Assembly: GCF_030410045.1 (NCBI RefSeq)
Contig: NZ_JAUFRA010000004.1
Coordinates: forward strand, 186,001-250,000
Origin: Marivivens donghaensis
GTDB taxonomy: Bacteria > Pseudomonadota > Alphaproteobacteria > Rhodobacterales > Rhodobacteraceae
Reading direction: 5' to 3'
DNA length: 64,000 bases
The translations under genes were made by a program, and so were the position numbers. Under the pieces are notes generated by a model, which was not told the DNA's origin, made no database searches, and saw only the letters and a list, made by a program, of their open reading frames with translations. Position 1 is the first letter of the stretch. Every line of letters starts with the position of its first letter. Positions 26,789 through 34,847 of the stretch are shown piece after piece.

Positions 26789-27274
26789 ATGGCAAAAATG
26801 CCGGAAGAAGGCCGTTTCGAATACGGCAAGATGGACAAACAGACGGGCGCTCAATGGGTGCATGTCACGCCAGAAATGGCGCGGGCGCATCCGCAGGGGA
26901 AACTCAACCTCCCGCTCTGGCTGATCACTGGTGTTTTTGCGGCTTTCGGTCTTTTGCAACTGGTCGAGTTCGCTCAGTTCGGTGACTGGCTGGCCCTGTT
27001 CAAAGCCGTTCTGCAACTGCTCACCGCGATCATGTTAGTGATGCGGGCGCCGATTTCGCTGATGTTGGCGGGCGCGCAGCTTTTGCTTTCGGTCTTTGGG
27101 GCCGTCACGGGCGGAATGCTGAAAAACATGTCCGAGCTGGGGGAGACAGGCGGGTTCGTCGTGCTGGCCTATCTGATCTTTTGCGGATTGGCGCTGTTCT
27201 ATCTGTTTGAGGGCGACCGCCCCAATCTGATCTACCGCCACCGCTTCCGCAGTTTTCGCGGCGCTAAGGACTAA
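26789..27274 (+). CDS. Hypothetical membrane protein inserted in the liu operon
   Basis: 161 aa with about four hydrophobic helices after a soluble N-terminal part of roughly 40 residues (FEYGKMDKQTGAQWVHVTPEM). The C-terminal tail NLIYRHRFRSFRGAKD is basic and probably cytoplasmic. ATG 26789 has GAGGG five bases upstream; a GTG at 26777 overlapping the previous stop is an alternative. It separates mccB from mccA. I do not recognise the family; a transporter or sensor role is not supported by any motif. Confidence 0.72.
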   Translation: MAKMPEEGRFEYGKMDKQTGAQWVHVTPEMARAHPQGKLNLPLWLITGVFAAFGLLQLVEFAQFGDWLALFKAVLQLLTAIMLVMRAPISLMLAGAQLLLSVFGAVTGGMLKNMSELGETGGFVVLAYLIFCGLALFYLFEGDRPNLIYRHRFRSFRGAKD

Positions 27275-27301
27275 CACGAGGGGTAGGGAGGCCCCGCTGG
27301 T

Positions 27302-29227
27302 ATGTTCGGAAAAATTCTGATTGCCAATCGGGGCGAAATTGCGTGCCGTGTGATCCGCACGGCGCGAGCGCTGGGTGTGAAAACCGTTGCGGTTTATTCG
27401 GATGCCGACGCCAATGCGATGCATGTCGCCATGGCGGACGAGGCCGTGCGTCTGGGGCCAGCGCCTGTCGCCAATAGTTATCTGCGTGGCGACCTGATTA
27501 TTGAGGCCGCTTTGAGAACGGGTGCCCAAGGGATCCATCCTGGATATGGGTTCCTGTCCGAGAACCCTGATTTCGTTGAGGCCGTCGAAAAGGCGGGTCT
27601 AACGTTTATTGGCTCTTCGGCCACCTCTATTCGGGCGATGGGCTTAAAAGACGCGGCTAAGGCACTGATGGAAAAGGCGAACGTGCCTGTTGTTCCCGGC
27701 TATCACGGGGCTGATCAGTCACCAGATTTCCTCGCCCAGCAAGCCGCAGAGATCGGCTATCCCGTCCTGATCAAAGCCGTCGCTGGCGGCGGCGGTAAGG
27801 GGATGCGTCACGTTGACGATGCCACCCACTTTGCCGAAGCATTAGCCTCTGCGCAGGCCGAGGCGCGGACAGCTTTTGGCAATGCGGATGTCCTGATCGA
27901 GAAATACATTCTTAGCCCGCGCCACATTGAGGTGCAGGTTTTCGGTGATGGCACCTCTGCCGTGCATCTGTTCGAGCGGGATTGTTCGCTCCAGCGTCGT
28001 CACCAGAAAGTCATCGAAGAGGCGCCCGCACCGGGCATGACGCCTGACTTGCGCGACCGGATGGGGGCCGCTGCGGTTAAGGCGGCAGAATCTATTAGCT
28101 ATTCCGGTGCGGGCACGGTCGAATTCATTGTCGATGGTACGACGATGGACTTCTGGTTCATGGAGATGAACACCCGCCTTCAGGTCGAACACCCTGTGAC
28201 CGAAGCGATCACGGGCGTCGATCTGGTGGAATGGCAATTGCGTGTAGCCTCTGGCGAACCTCTGCCGATGGCGCAATCCGACCTTACGATCACGGGGCAC
28301 GCGTTCGAAGCCCGCCTCTACGCCGAAGATGTTCCCGCGGGTTTCCTCCCCGCCACGGGTCGTATCGCCCATCTGCAGTTCGCAGAGGGTGTGCGCGCCG
28401 ACAGTGGCGTGCGAGCGGGCGATACCATCACCCCTTGGTACGATCCGATGATCGCCAAACTGATCGTGCACGGCCCTGATCGTGACACCGCGCTGCGCCA
28501 ACTTGCCCGCGCATGTGCCGAGACCGAAGTGGCAGGCACCGTCACCAACCTCGGGTTCTTGGGGGCGCTGGCACGGCACGAAGGTTTTGCGGCGGGTGAG
28601 GTCGATACGGGTCTGATCGAGCGTGACCTCGATGCACTGACCCATCGTGCGGCACCGACGGCTGAGGCGATTGCCCTGTCCGCCTTGATCGCAATGAGGC
28701 TGGATGCGAACCCCGCGCCACAAACGGGATTTACCCTTTGGGCACCAGTACCGCAGACCATCACGCTGTTGGTCGAGGGCGAAGAGATCGAGGTAAATGT
28801 CACGACATTCTCGGCTGACCGTTTCGAGGTTGCCGTAGGCGACATAACCGTGGCGGTTCGACGGTCGAGCGGCGGTTTGCGCCTGAACGATCAGGCCGCG
28901 CCGAACTATGTAAAGCATGGCAACCGCATCACGATCTTTGCTGACCCCGTTGTCGAGATCACGATCCCTGATCCGCTGGACCGAGGCGGCGCAGAAGCGG
29001 CAAGCGATGCGATTTTGTCCCCGATGCCGGGGCTCCTACGCGCGATGGAGGTCACTGCGGGTCAAACGGTGAAGGCTGGCGACCGCCTAGCCGTGCTAGA
29101 GGCCATGAAAATGGAACATATCCTGCGTGCGCCCCGTGATGGTGTGATTGCAACGGTCGGTGCCACCGCAGGGTCACAAGTCGAAGCAGGCACGCTTCTT
29201 ATCGCGCTAGAGGAGGAAGTCGCATGA
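27302..29227 (+). CDS. liuD: Methylcrotonyl-CoA carboxylase alpha (biotin carboxylase/BCCP) subunit
   Basis: 641-aa biotin-dependent subunit. The biotin carboxylase N-terminal domain starts MFGKILIANRGEIACRVIRTA; the ATP-grasp core has KAVAGGGGKGMRHV, EKYILSPRHIEVQVFGDG, ERDCSLQRRHQKVIEEAPAP and MEMNTRLQVEHPVTE. A long middle region precedes a C-terminal biotinyl domain with VLEAMKMEHILRAP, whose lysine takes biotin. BirA encoded at 51597 would attach the biotin. The gene ends in a 4-bp overlap with the GST gene. Confidence 0.95.
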   Translation: MFGKILIANRGEIACRVIRTARALGVKTVAVYSDADANAMHVAMADEAVRLGPAPVANSYLRGDLIIEAALRTGAQGIHPGYGFLSENPDFVEAVEKAGLTFIGSSATSIRAMGLKDAAKALMEKANVPVVPGYHGADQSPDFLAQQAAEIGYPVLIKAVAGGGGKGMRHVDDATHFAEALASAQAEARTAFGNADVLIEKYILSPRHIEVQVFGDGTSAVHLFERDCSLQRRHQKVIEEAPAPGMTPDLRDRMGAAAVKAAESISYSGAGTVEFIVDGTTMDFWFMEMNTRLQVEHPVTEAITGVDLVEWQLRVASGEPLPMAQSDLTITGHAFEARLYAEDVPAGFLPATGRIAHLQFAEGVRADSGVRAGDTITPWYDPMIAKLIVHGPDRDTALRQLARACAETEVAGTVTNLGFLGALARHEGFAAGEVDTGLIERDLDALTHRAAPTAEAIALSALIAMRLDANPAPQTGFTLWAPVPQTITLLVEGEEIEVNVTTFSADRFEVAVGDITVAVRRSSGGLRLNDQAAPNYVKHGNRITIFADPVVEITIPDPLDRGGAEAASDAILSPMPGLLRAMEVTAGQTVKAGDRLAVLEAMKMEHILRAPRDGVIATVGATAGSQVEAGTLLIALEEEVA

Positions 29228-29883
29228 TCCGTCTACACCACTGTGCTGAAACCCGTTCGATGCGGACGCTCTGGCAGCTCAACGAAATCGGCTGTGAGTT
29301 TGAAATCCAGCGCTATGAGTTTGGCAAGGCTCTTCGTTCGGACGAGTTCAAAGCGATTAACCCCGTCAGCCGTGTCCCTGCGTTGGAAATCGATGGCGAG
29401 GTGCTGATTGAGACGGGCGCGATTGCGGAAATCCTCTGCGAGAAGTTCCCTGAGGCTGGATTGGGTCGTCCGATTGGCGATCCTGAACGCAATATGTTCC
29501 TCCAGCTTATCCATTTTGCAGAGACGATCAGCCAGCACTGCGCGATCCTCACCCAGCAGCATGTGATGCTCTATGAGGATCACATGCGGTCCCCGATCCT
29601 GACGCAGTTGGAGCCTAAGCGGCTCGCCAAAACCATAGGCTTTATCGAAGAGCGGATGGCGGGCGATTTTCTGCTGTCTGATTTCAGCGCGGCGGATATC
29701 TGCGTGGGGCAGGCGATCTATATGGCGCAGCGCTTTATTAGGCTCGACCCGTTCCCGCGTGTGGCGGCATGGATGGCGCGGATGACTGAACGCCCCGCGT
29801 TCCGCGCTTCGCTCCCGTTGGACGGCGAGCCGCGTCTCTATAACCAGTCGTTCTTTGAACCGATCCCGTCGGAGGTTTCATGA
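29224..29883 (+). CDS. Glutathione S-transferase family protein
   Basis: 219 aa with a thioredoxin-fold N-terminal domain (MIRLHHCAETRSMRTLWQLNEIG; cis-Pro in SRVPALEIDGEVLIETGAI with the Ser/Thr-Gly glutathione-binding pair) and an all-helical C-terminal domain. Overlaps of 4 bp on both sides tie it to mccA and hmgL. A role in leucine degradation is not established; it might handle a thiol adduct of an acrylyl-type intermediate, but this is inference. Confidence 0.85.
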   Translation: MIRLHHCAETRSMRTLWQLNEIGCEFEIQRYEFGKALRSDEFKAINPVSRVPALEIDGEVLIETGAIAEILCEKFPEAGLGRPIGDPERNMFLQLIHFAETISQHCAILTQQHVMLYEDHMRSPILTQLEPKRLAKTIGFIEERMAGDFLLSDFSAADICVGQAIYMAQRFIRLDPFPRVAAWMARMTERPAFRASLPLDGEPRLYNQSFFEPIPSEVS

Positions 29884-30746
29884 GCCACGTCCGCATATAC
29901 GAGGTCGGCCCGCGTGATGGTTTGCAGAACGAAAAGGCAGTCATCGCGGTCGACGATAAGGTCGCGCTGATCAAAGCCTTGGTCGATGCGGGCCTTATGG
30001 ACATCGAGGTCGGGTCGTTCGTGTCGCCCAAATGGGTGCCACAGATGGCGGATACCGACCGCGTGATGGCCGCTCTGGATTATGCGAACGATGTGAACTA
30101 CGCGACCTTGGTTCCGAACGCTAAGGGATGGGAGGGGTTCGTTCAGGCCTCTGCCAATCTGCCGCGCAACGCGGGCGAGATAGCTGTCTTCATCGCGGCT
30201 TCCGAAGGGTTCTCTAAGGCCAACCTCAATTGCACGGTCGAGGATAGCTTGTCGCGCCTCGCCCCCGTGGTGGAAGCTGCGCAAAACGCGGGCGTTCCCG
30301 TGCGGGGCTATGTGTCCTGCATGACCGACTGTCCGTTCGACGGACCTACCCCGCCAGAAGCCGTTGTTCGCGCCGTTGAGGGTTTACGCCGTCTTGCGCC
30401 GATGCCTGTTTCTTTGGGCGACACCATCGGGGCAGGGACGCCAGAGACCGTGACCCGCGTGATTAAAGCAGTGGCGGAGGTGATGCCGATTGCGGATGTC
30501 GCAGGTCACTTCCATGACACAGGCGGACGGGCTTTGGACAATGTGCAGGCGTCGCTTGAACTCGGTGTTCGGGTGTTTGATGCGGCTGTCGGTGGTTTGG
30601 GCGGATGTCCCTATGCGCCCGGTGCGCCAGGGAATGTCGCGACCGAAGCGGTGGTCGAACGGGTTGAGACGCTCGGTTATTCGACTGGGTTGGATCATGC
30701 GGCCTTGGCACGTGCTGGGGTCATGGCGCGAAAGTTACGAGGGTAG
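29880..30746 (+). CDS. liuE: Hydroxymethylglutaryl-CoA lyase
   Basis: 288-aa TIM-barrel lyase splitting HMG-CoA into acetoacetate and acetyl-CoA, the last leucine step. YEVGPRDGLQNEK contains the metal-binding Asp and catalytic Arg-Asp pair, GSFVSPKWVPQMADT follows, and VAGHFHDTGGRALDN has the metal-binding His-x-His. GGLGGCPYAPGAPGNVATE is the lyase signature with the catalytic cysteine. The start overlaps the GST stop by 4 bp. Confidence 0.94.
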   Translation: MSHVRIYEVGPRDGLQNEKAVIAVDDKVALIKALVDAGLMDIEVGSFVSPKWVPQMADTDRVMAALDYANDVNYATLVPNAKGWEGFVQASANLPRNAGEIAVFIAASEGFSKANLNCTVEDSLSRLAPVVEAAQNAGVPVRGYVSCMTDCPFDGPTPPEAVVRAVEGLRRLAPMPVSLGDTIGAGTPETVTRVIKAVAEVMPIADVAGHFHDTGGRALDNVQASLELGVRVFDAAVGGLGGCPYAPGAPGNVATEAVVERVETLGYSTGLDHAALARAGVMARKLRG

Positions 30747-30750
30747 GGCG

Positions 30751-31530
30751 ATGGAAACGATCCGCATTGATATTGATGACCGTGGGGTCGCGACGCTGAC
30801 CATGGCCCGCTCGGATAAGCACAACGCATTATCCGCGCTGATGATGGATGAATTGACCGAGGCTGTGCGGACCTTGGGCGCGGATCCTGTCGTGCGTGTT
30901 GTGATCCTCGCCGCTGAGGGGGCGAGTTTCTGTGCGGGCGGTGACCTCGGTTGGATGCGAGCGCAGTTTGATACCGATGCGGCAGGGCGCGAGGTAGAGG
31001 CACGCCGCCTTGCTAATATGCTCAGGGCGTTGAACGAAATGCCAAAGCCAGTGATTGGGCGCGTTCATGGGAATGCCTTTGGTGGCGGGGTCGGCATGGC
31101 CTGTGTTTGCGATATCGCGATTGCTGCGGATACGGCATTGTTTGGTTTGACGGAAACGCGGCTAGGTCTGATCCCTGCGACCATCGGGCCTTATGTCATC
31201 GCTCGGATGGGGGAGGCTATGGCACGCCGCGTGTTCATGTCGTCGCGTCGGTTTGGTGCGGATGAGGCTGTCACGCTCGGGATCGTTGCAAAGTCGGTCG
31301 CCGCTGATGATCTGGATGCTGCTGTTGAGGCAGAAGTGGTCCCATATCTATCCTGCGCCCCAGGTGCGGTGGCCGAGGCCAAGGCGCTGGCCCGTCGTTT
31401 GGGGCCGCCGATCAATGATCAAGTCATTGACGACACCATTGCAGCCCTCGCGCAGCGTTGGGAAAGCCCAGAAGCTGTTGAAGGCATCAGTGCCTTTTTC
31501 GACAAACGTAAACCGCAGTGGCAGAGCTAG
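30751..31530 (+). CDS. liuC: Methylglutaconyl-CoA hydratase (enoyl-CoA hydratase family)
   Basis: 259-aa crotonase-fold enzyme. The oxyanion-hole segments are ASFCAGGDLGWM and NAFGGGVGMACVCDIAIAADTALFGLTETRLGLIPA, the latter typical of methylglutaconyl-CoA hydratases in leucine operons. ATG 30751 follows GAGGGTAGGGCG and is preceded immediately by the hmgL stop. It completes the five-enzyme pathway. Its 3' end overlaps the convergent GGDEF gene by 4 bp. Confidence 0.9.
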   Translation: METIRIDIDDRGVATLTMARSDKHNALSALMMDELTEAVRTLGADPVVRVVILAAEGASFCAGGDLGWMRAQFDTDAAGREVEARRLANMLRALNEMPKPVIGRVHGNAFGGGVGMACVCDIAIAADTALFGLTETRLGLIPATIGPYVIARMGEAMARRVFMSSRRFGADEAVTLGIVAKSVAADDLDAAVEAEVVPYLSCAPGAVAEAKALARRLGPPINDQVIDDTIAALAQRWESPEAVEGISAFFDKRKPQWQS

Positions 31531-32216
31531 GCCGCGATTTCTATTCGCGCACGGCCTGCCGTTTTCGCCCGATAGAGGGCGATGTCTGCGTCCCGCAGGG
31601 CCTCGTCCAATGTCATATGCGGACCAACGGTCGCCGCTCCGACTGAAACGGTGACTTGTAATGACGCACCCGTGCCTGTTTCGACCAACAGGCCCATGCT
31701 GATCCGCTGCCCGATTAGGCGTGCGGTTTCCATTGTGACATCGGGGAGGAAGATTGCGAATTCCTCGCCTCCGACGCGGCCAATCACATCATTCGACCGC
31801 AGCAGCCCTTGTAGATGATCGGCCATAACCTGCAGGCAATGATCGCCCGTCGCATGACCATAGTTGTCATTGATGTCCTTAAAGTGATCCGCGTCGAGCA
31901 ACAGCATCACCCCTTTGTGGCGTGACAGTGCTGACCGCGCCCGCTCCATAAAGGCGCGACGATTGGGGAGGCGGGTGAGCATATCGGTGGTCGCCATTTC
32001 AACCAATCGATCCTTGGTCGCAACCTGCCGAGCGCCAATGAATTGCCCGCCCAGCATGAACGGCGTCCCGACGATTGACGTCAAAAGAACGATATCCGCC
32101 AACGGAATCGCATCGAACCCAAGAACAAAGAACTGAACCACAATCGCCAATAGATTCAGCGGAACGAGTAAAACAACCAAGTTGAAAATTGCACGGCGAA
32201 CAGACCGAGGGGACAT
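31527..32216 (-). CDS. Membrane-associated GGDEF-domain diguanylate cyclase
   Basis: About 229 aa. Two predicted membrane helices (roughly residues 10-55) are followed by a GGDEF domain: DMLTRLPNRRAFMERA, LLLDADHFKDINDNYGHATGD and the active-site loop GRVGGEEFAIFLPD (GGEEF, a catalytically competent variant). No inhibitory RxxD site is seen immediately before the loop. Start uncertain: ATG 32216 or an upstream GTG at 32240. It is divergent from the nuo operon, sharing a roughly 220-bp upstream region. Expected to make cyclic di-GMP. Confidence 0.85.
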   Translation of the reverse strand: MSPRSVRRAIFNLVVLLVPLNLLAIVVQFFVLGFDAIPLADIVLLTSIVGTPFMLGGQFIGARQVATKDRLVEMATTDMLTRLPNRRAFMERARSALSRHKGVMLLLDADHFKDINDNYGHATGDHCLQVMADHLQGLLRSNDVIGRVGGEEFAIFLPDVTMETARLIGQRISMGLLVETGTGASLQVTVSVGAATVGPHMTLDEALRDADIALYRAKTAGRARIEIAA

Positions 32217-32357
32217 AAAGAAAACGAGGAGCCTTAACACAATATACCTATAATAAAGGGCGATTGGGCGACCCTAGTTCGAAAGTGTTAAGAGTTCGTT
32301 GTCATTTGGCCCTGAAATTTGCGTGAGAAAAACAGCGTCAACTATAGCGGCGCTTGG

Positions 32358-32386
32358 TTGACCCTCTGACGCGGCAGGGGTAAAGC
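32358..32386 (+). promoter_or_regulatory. nuoAp: Predicted sigma70-type promoter of the nuo operon
   Basis: TTGACC at 32358-32363 and TAAAGC at 32381-32386 with a 17-bp spacer, 53 bp upstream of the nuoA start. It is the best match I can see in the gap between the GGDEF gene and nuoA. Confidence 0.45.
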
Positions 32387-32398
32387 CATGTCGAACGA

Positions 32399-32418
32399 AC
32401 GGACCGTGATAGGTCCGT
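32399..32418 (+). promoter_or_regulatory. Stem-loop at the predicted 5' end of the nuo transcript
   Basis: Perfect 7-bp stem ACGGACC / GGTCCGT with loop GTGATA, 20 bp before nuoA and about 6 nt after the predicted transcription start. A hairpin this close to a 5' end usually raises mRNA stability; no poly-U follows. Confidence 0.5.
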
Positions 32419-32438
32419 CCTGCAGGAAAGGACCTGTC

Positions 32439-32804
32439 GTGGAAGAGATGCTTCGCGAATACCTCCCCATTATCGTGTTCCTTGGCCTTGCCATCGCTAT
32501 CGGCCTGATTCTGGTTCTGGCCGCTGTGGTGGTTGCCGTGCGGAACCCTGACCCAGAAAAAGTGTCGGCCTACGAATGTGGCTTTAACGCCTTTGACGAT
32601 GCGCGGATGAAATTTGATGTTCGGTTCTACCTTGTGTCGATCCTCTTCATCATCTTCGACCTCGAAGTCGCGTTCCTCTTCCCATGGGCCGTCGCATTCA
32701 AGGACCTGAGCATGGTTGGCTTCTGGTCGATGATGGTATTCCTCGCCGTTCTGACGATCGGCTTTGCCTATGAGTGGAAAAAGGGAGCTCTGGAATGGGA
32801 GTGA
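32439..32804 (+). CDS. nuoA: NADH-quinone oxidoreductase subunit A
   Basis: 121-aa membrane subunit of complex I with three helices. NPDPEKVSAYECGFNAFDDARMKFDVRFYLVSILFIIFDLEVAFLFPW, here broken into its two conserved halves, contains the loop cysteine (YECGF) and the FDLE motif near the quinone site. I chose GTG 32439 because AAGGA lies 6 bases upstream; an in-frame ATG at 32388 would give an atypical 17-residue extension covering the hairpin. It overlaps nuoB. Confidence 0.94.
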   Translation: MEEMLREYLPIIVFLGLAIAIGLILVLAAVVVAVRNPDPEKVSAYECGFNAFDDARMKFDVRFYLVSILFIIFDLEVAFLFPWAVAFKDLSMVGFWSMMVFLAVLTIGFAYEWKKGALEWE

Positions 32805-33328
32805 TGACTGGCGTCAACACCGCCGGCGTAGACAAAGAAGTTGTCACGCAGGAGATCAACCGCGAGCTTCAGGACAAGGGTTTCCTTGTCACGTCCACTG
32901 CTGACATCATCAACTGGGCGCGTACAGGTTCGCTGCACTGGATGACCTTTGGTCTGGCCTGCTGTGCGGTTGAAATGATGCACACCTCGATGCCGCGTTA
33001 CGACCTCGAACGCTTTGGTACCGCACCGCGCGCTTCTCCGCGCCAGTCGGACCTGATGATCGTTGCGGGCACGCTGACCAACAAAATGGCACCTGCGCTT
33101 CGTAAGGTTTACGACCAGATGCCAGAGCCGCGCTATGTGATCTCGATGGGGTCCTGTGCGAACGGTGGTGGTTATTACCACTATTCCTATTCGGTCGTTC
33201 GTGGCTGTGACCGCATTGTTCCGGTCGACGTTTACGTTCCGGGCTGCCCTCCGACAGCAGAAGCTCTGCTCTACGGTATCCTGCAGCTTCAGCGCAAAAT
33301 CCGCCGCACCGGCACTATCGTTCGCTAA
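32795..33328 (+). CDS. nuoB: NADH-quinone oxidoreductase subunit B
   Basis: 177-aa peripheral-arm subunit holding cluster N2. The [4Fe-4S] ligands are the tandem cysteines in FGLACCAVEMM, plus GSCANGGG and VPGCPPTAEALLYG. ATG 32795 has AAGGGAG 7 bases upstream and overlaps the end of nuoA; ATG 32804 is an alternative. N2 passes electrons to ubiquinone next to NuoD. Confidence 0.96.
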   Translation: MGVMTGVNTAGVDKEVVTQEINRELQDKGFLVTSTADIINWARTGSLHWMTFGLACCAVEMMHTSMPRYDLERFGTAPRASPRQSDLMIVAGTLTNKMAPALRKVYDQMPEPRYVISMGSCANGGGYYHYSYSVVRGCDRIVPVDVYVPGCPPTAEALLYGILQLQRKIRRTGTIVR

Positions 33329-33340
33329 GAGGGGGTTGTC

Positions 33341-33946
33341 ATGTCCGAAGCACTTAAGGAACTTGGCGCTCTTCTCGAGCTGAAGAAATCCGATGCCGTT
33401 CTCGGTTGGGATGTCACGTATGGTGAGCTGAACGTCGATGTTGCGCCGTCGCAATTGGTGGCTTTTGTCGAGTTTTTGAAAACTGACCAGTCCTGCCAGT
33501 TCTCGTCCCTCGTCGATATCACCTCGGTTGACTATCCGGGCCGCGCAAAACGGTTCGACGTCGTTTACCACTTCCTGTCGATGTATCAGAACCACCGCAT
33601 TCGTCTGCGTGTGTCGATCCGCGAAGAAGAAATGGTTCCGTCGATCATCGAAGTTCACCCCTCGGCCAACTGGTTCGAGCGTGAAGTCTTTGACATGTTC
33701 GGTATCCTGTTCTCGGGTCACCCAGACCTGCGCCGCATTCTGACCGACTACGGTTTCCGTGGTTACCCGCTGCGCAAGGACTTCCCGACCACTGGTTACA
33801 CCGAGGTTCGTTACGACGAAGCGCAAAAACGCGTTGTCTATGAGCCCGTGAAACTGGTTCAGGAATACCGTCAGTTCGACTTTATGTCGCCGTGGGAAGG
33901 TGCTGAATACATCCTTCCGGGTGACGACAAAGCAGCGGCGAAGTAA
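33341..33946 (+). CDS. nuoC: NADH-quinone oxidoreductase subunit C
   Basis: 201-aa peripheral-arm subunit (30-kDa type). Conserved segments are DITSVDYPGRAKRFDVVYHFLS, ANWFEREVFDMFGILFSGHPDLRRILTDYGF (the family signature, quoted in two parts: WFEREVFDMFGI and HPDLRRILTDYGF) and GYPLRKDFP. It is a stand-alone NuoC, not fused to NuoD. Unusually, a sulfotransferase gene separates it from nuoD. Confidence 0.95.
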   Translation: MSEALKELGALLELKKSDAVLGWDVTYGELNVDVAPSQLVAFVEFLKTDQSCQFSSLVDITSVDYPGRAKRFDVVYHFLSMYQNHRIRLRVSIREEEMVPSIIEVHPSANWFEREVFDMFGILFSGHPDLRRILTDYGFRGYPLRKDFPTTGYTEVRYDEAQKRVVYEPVKLVQEYRQFDFMSPWEGAEYILPGDDKAAAK

Positions 33947-33950
33947 TCAA

Positions 33951-34847
33951 ATGACCGATCAGACCCTCCTTTACTGTGTAGGTGCGACGAAGGCAGGCAC
34001 GTCCTGGCTTTATCGCATGCTGCATGGTCATCCGGAGTGTCTGGTGCGCGACGTGAAAGAAGCCCACTACTGGGATACCTTTGACGCGAAACGCTGTGCG
34101 GGCCAGTTGTCGGCCTTTGCAGCTAATCATTCGAAGATGCTCGAAACCCGCGAAATGGTACGCCGCAATGGTAATAAGCATCGTGAGGCGAACCTGACCC
34201 GTCAGATCGACGATATGGTTGGTTTGGTCGACGTGCTGGAAAGCCCGCGTGAGGATGATGCTCGGTATTGGGCATGGTTGTCGACCGGGAGCGAGGGCAA
34301 ACGCGTGGTGGCAGAAATGACCCCTGCGTATGGTCTCTTGGATGAGGCGATGCTGACCCGTATGGCGGCGCTGCGTCCGATGACAAAGTTTGTCTATCTG
34401 ATCCGCGACCCGCTTGACCGTCTGTGGAGCCATATTCGCATGGTGGTCTCGCGCCAGCATGGTGATGCCGATCTAGAGGCGCGCGCCAATGTTGCGATGG
34501 CGAAGGTGATCGCGGGGCAAAAGCACGCGGATGTCGCTGAACGCGGTGACTATCGTTCGACCATCGAAAAACTGCGCCGCGTTGTTCCGGCATCGCGGCT
34601 ACTTGTAGAATTTTCCGAACGCCTGATGACGGCGGATGGCTGGGCGCGTGTTTGCGCGTTTCTGGGCCTGACCCACATCGCGGCGGACAAAGAACGCAAA
34701 GTCCATGAAGGCGCCAAAGCCCGCATGGACGCAGGGCTGGCAGCGGATGCTGTTCGGTTCCTCAAAGATCAATACGACTGGGTCGCCGATAACGTCGGCC
34801 CGCTGCCACAGAACTGGCAGAATAACCTTGCGAGGGCATACGCATGA
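33951..34847 (+). CDS. Sulfotransferase-family protein between nuoC and nuoD
   Basis: 298-aa cytosolic-type sulfotransferase. The 5'-phosphosulfate-binding loop is GATKAGTSWLYRML (residues 11-24) and the 3'-phosphate-binding region is FVYLIRDPLDRLWSHIRM, so both PAPS motifs look intact. It begins 4 bp after nuoC and overlaps nuoD by 4 bp (ATGA), which places it inside the complex I transcript. The acceptor is unknown. No known complex I step needs sulfation, so it may be a passenger gene, or it may modify a polysaccharide, lipid or protein. Confidence 0.85.
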   Translation: MTDQTLLYCVGATKAGTSWLYRMLHGHPECLVRDVKEAHYWDTFDAKRCAGQLSAFAANHSKMLETREMVRRNGNKHREANLTRQIDDMVGLVDVLESPREDDARYWAWLSTGSEGKRVVAEMTPAYGLLDEAMLTRMAALRPMTKFVYLIRDPLDRLWSHIRMVVSRQHGDADLEARANVAMAKVIAGQKHADVAERGDYRSTIEKLRRVVPASRLLVEFSERLMTADGWARVCAFLGLTHIAADKERKVHEGAKARMDAGLAADAVRFLKDQYDWVADNVGPLPQNWQNNLARAYA

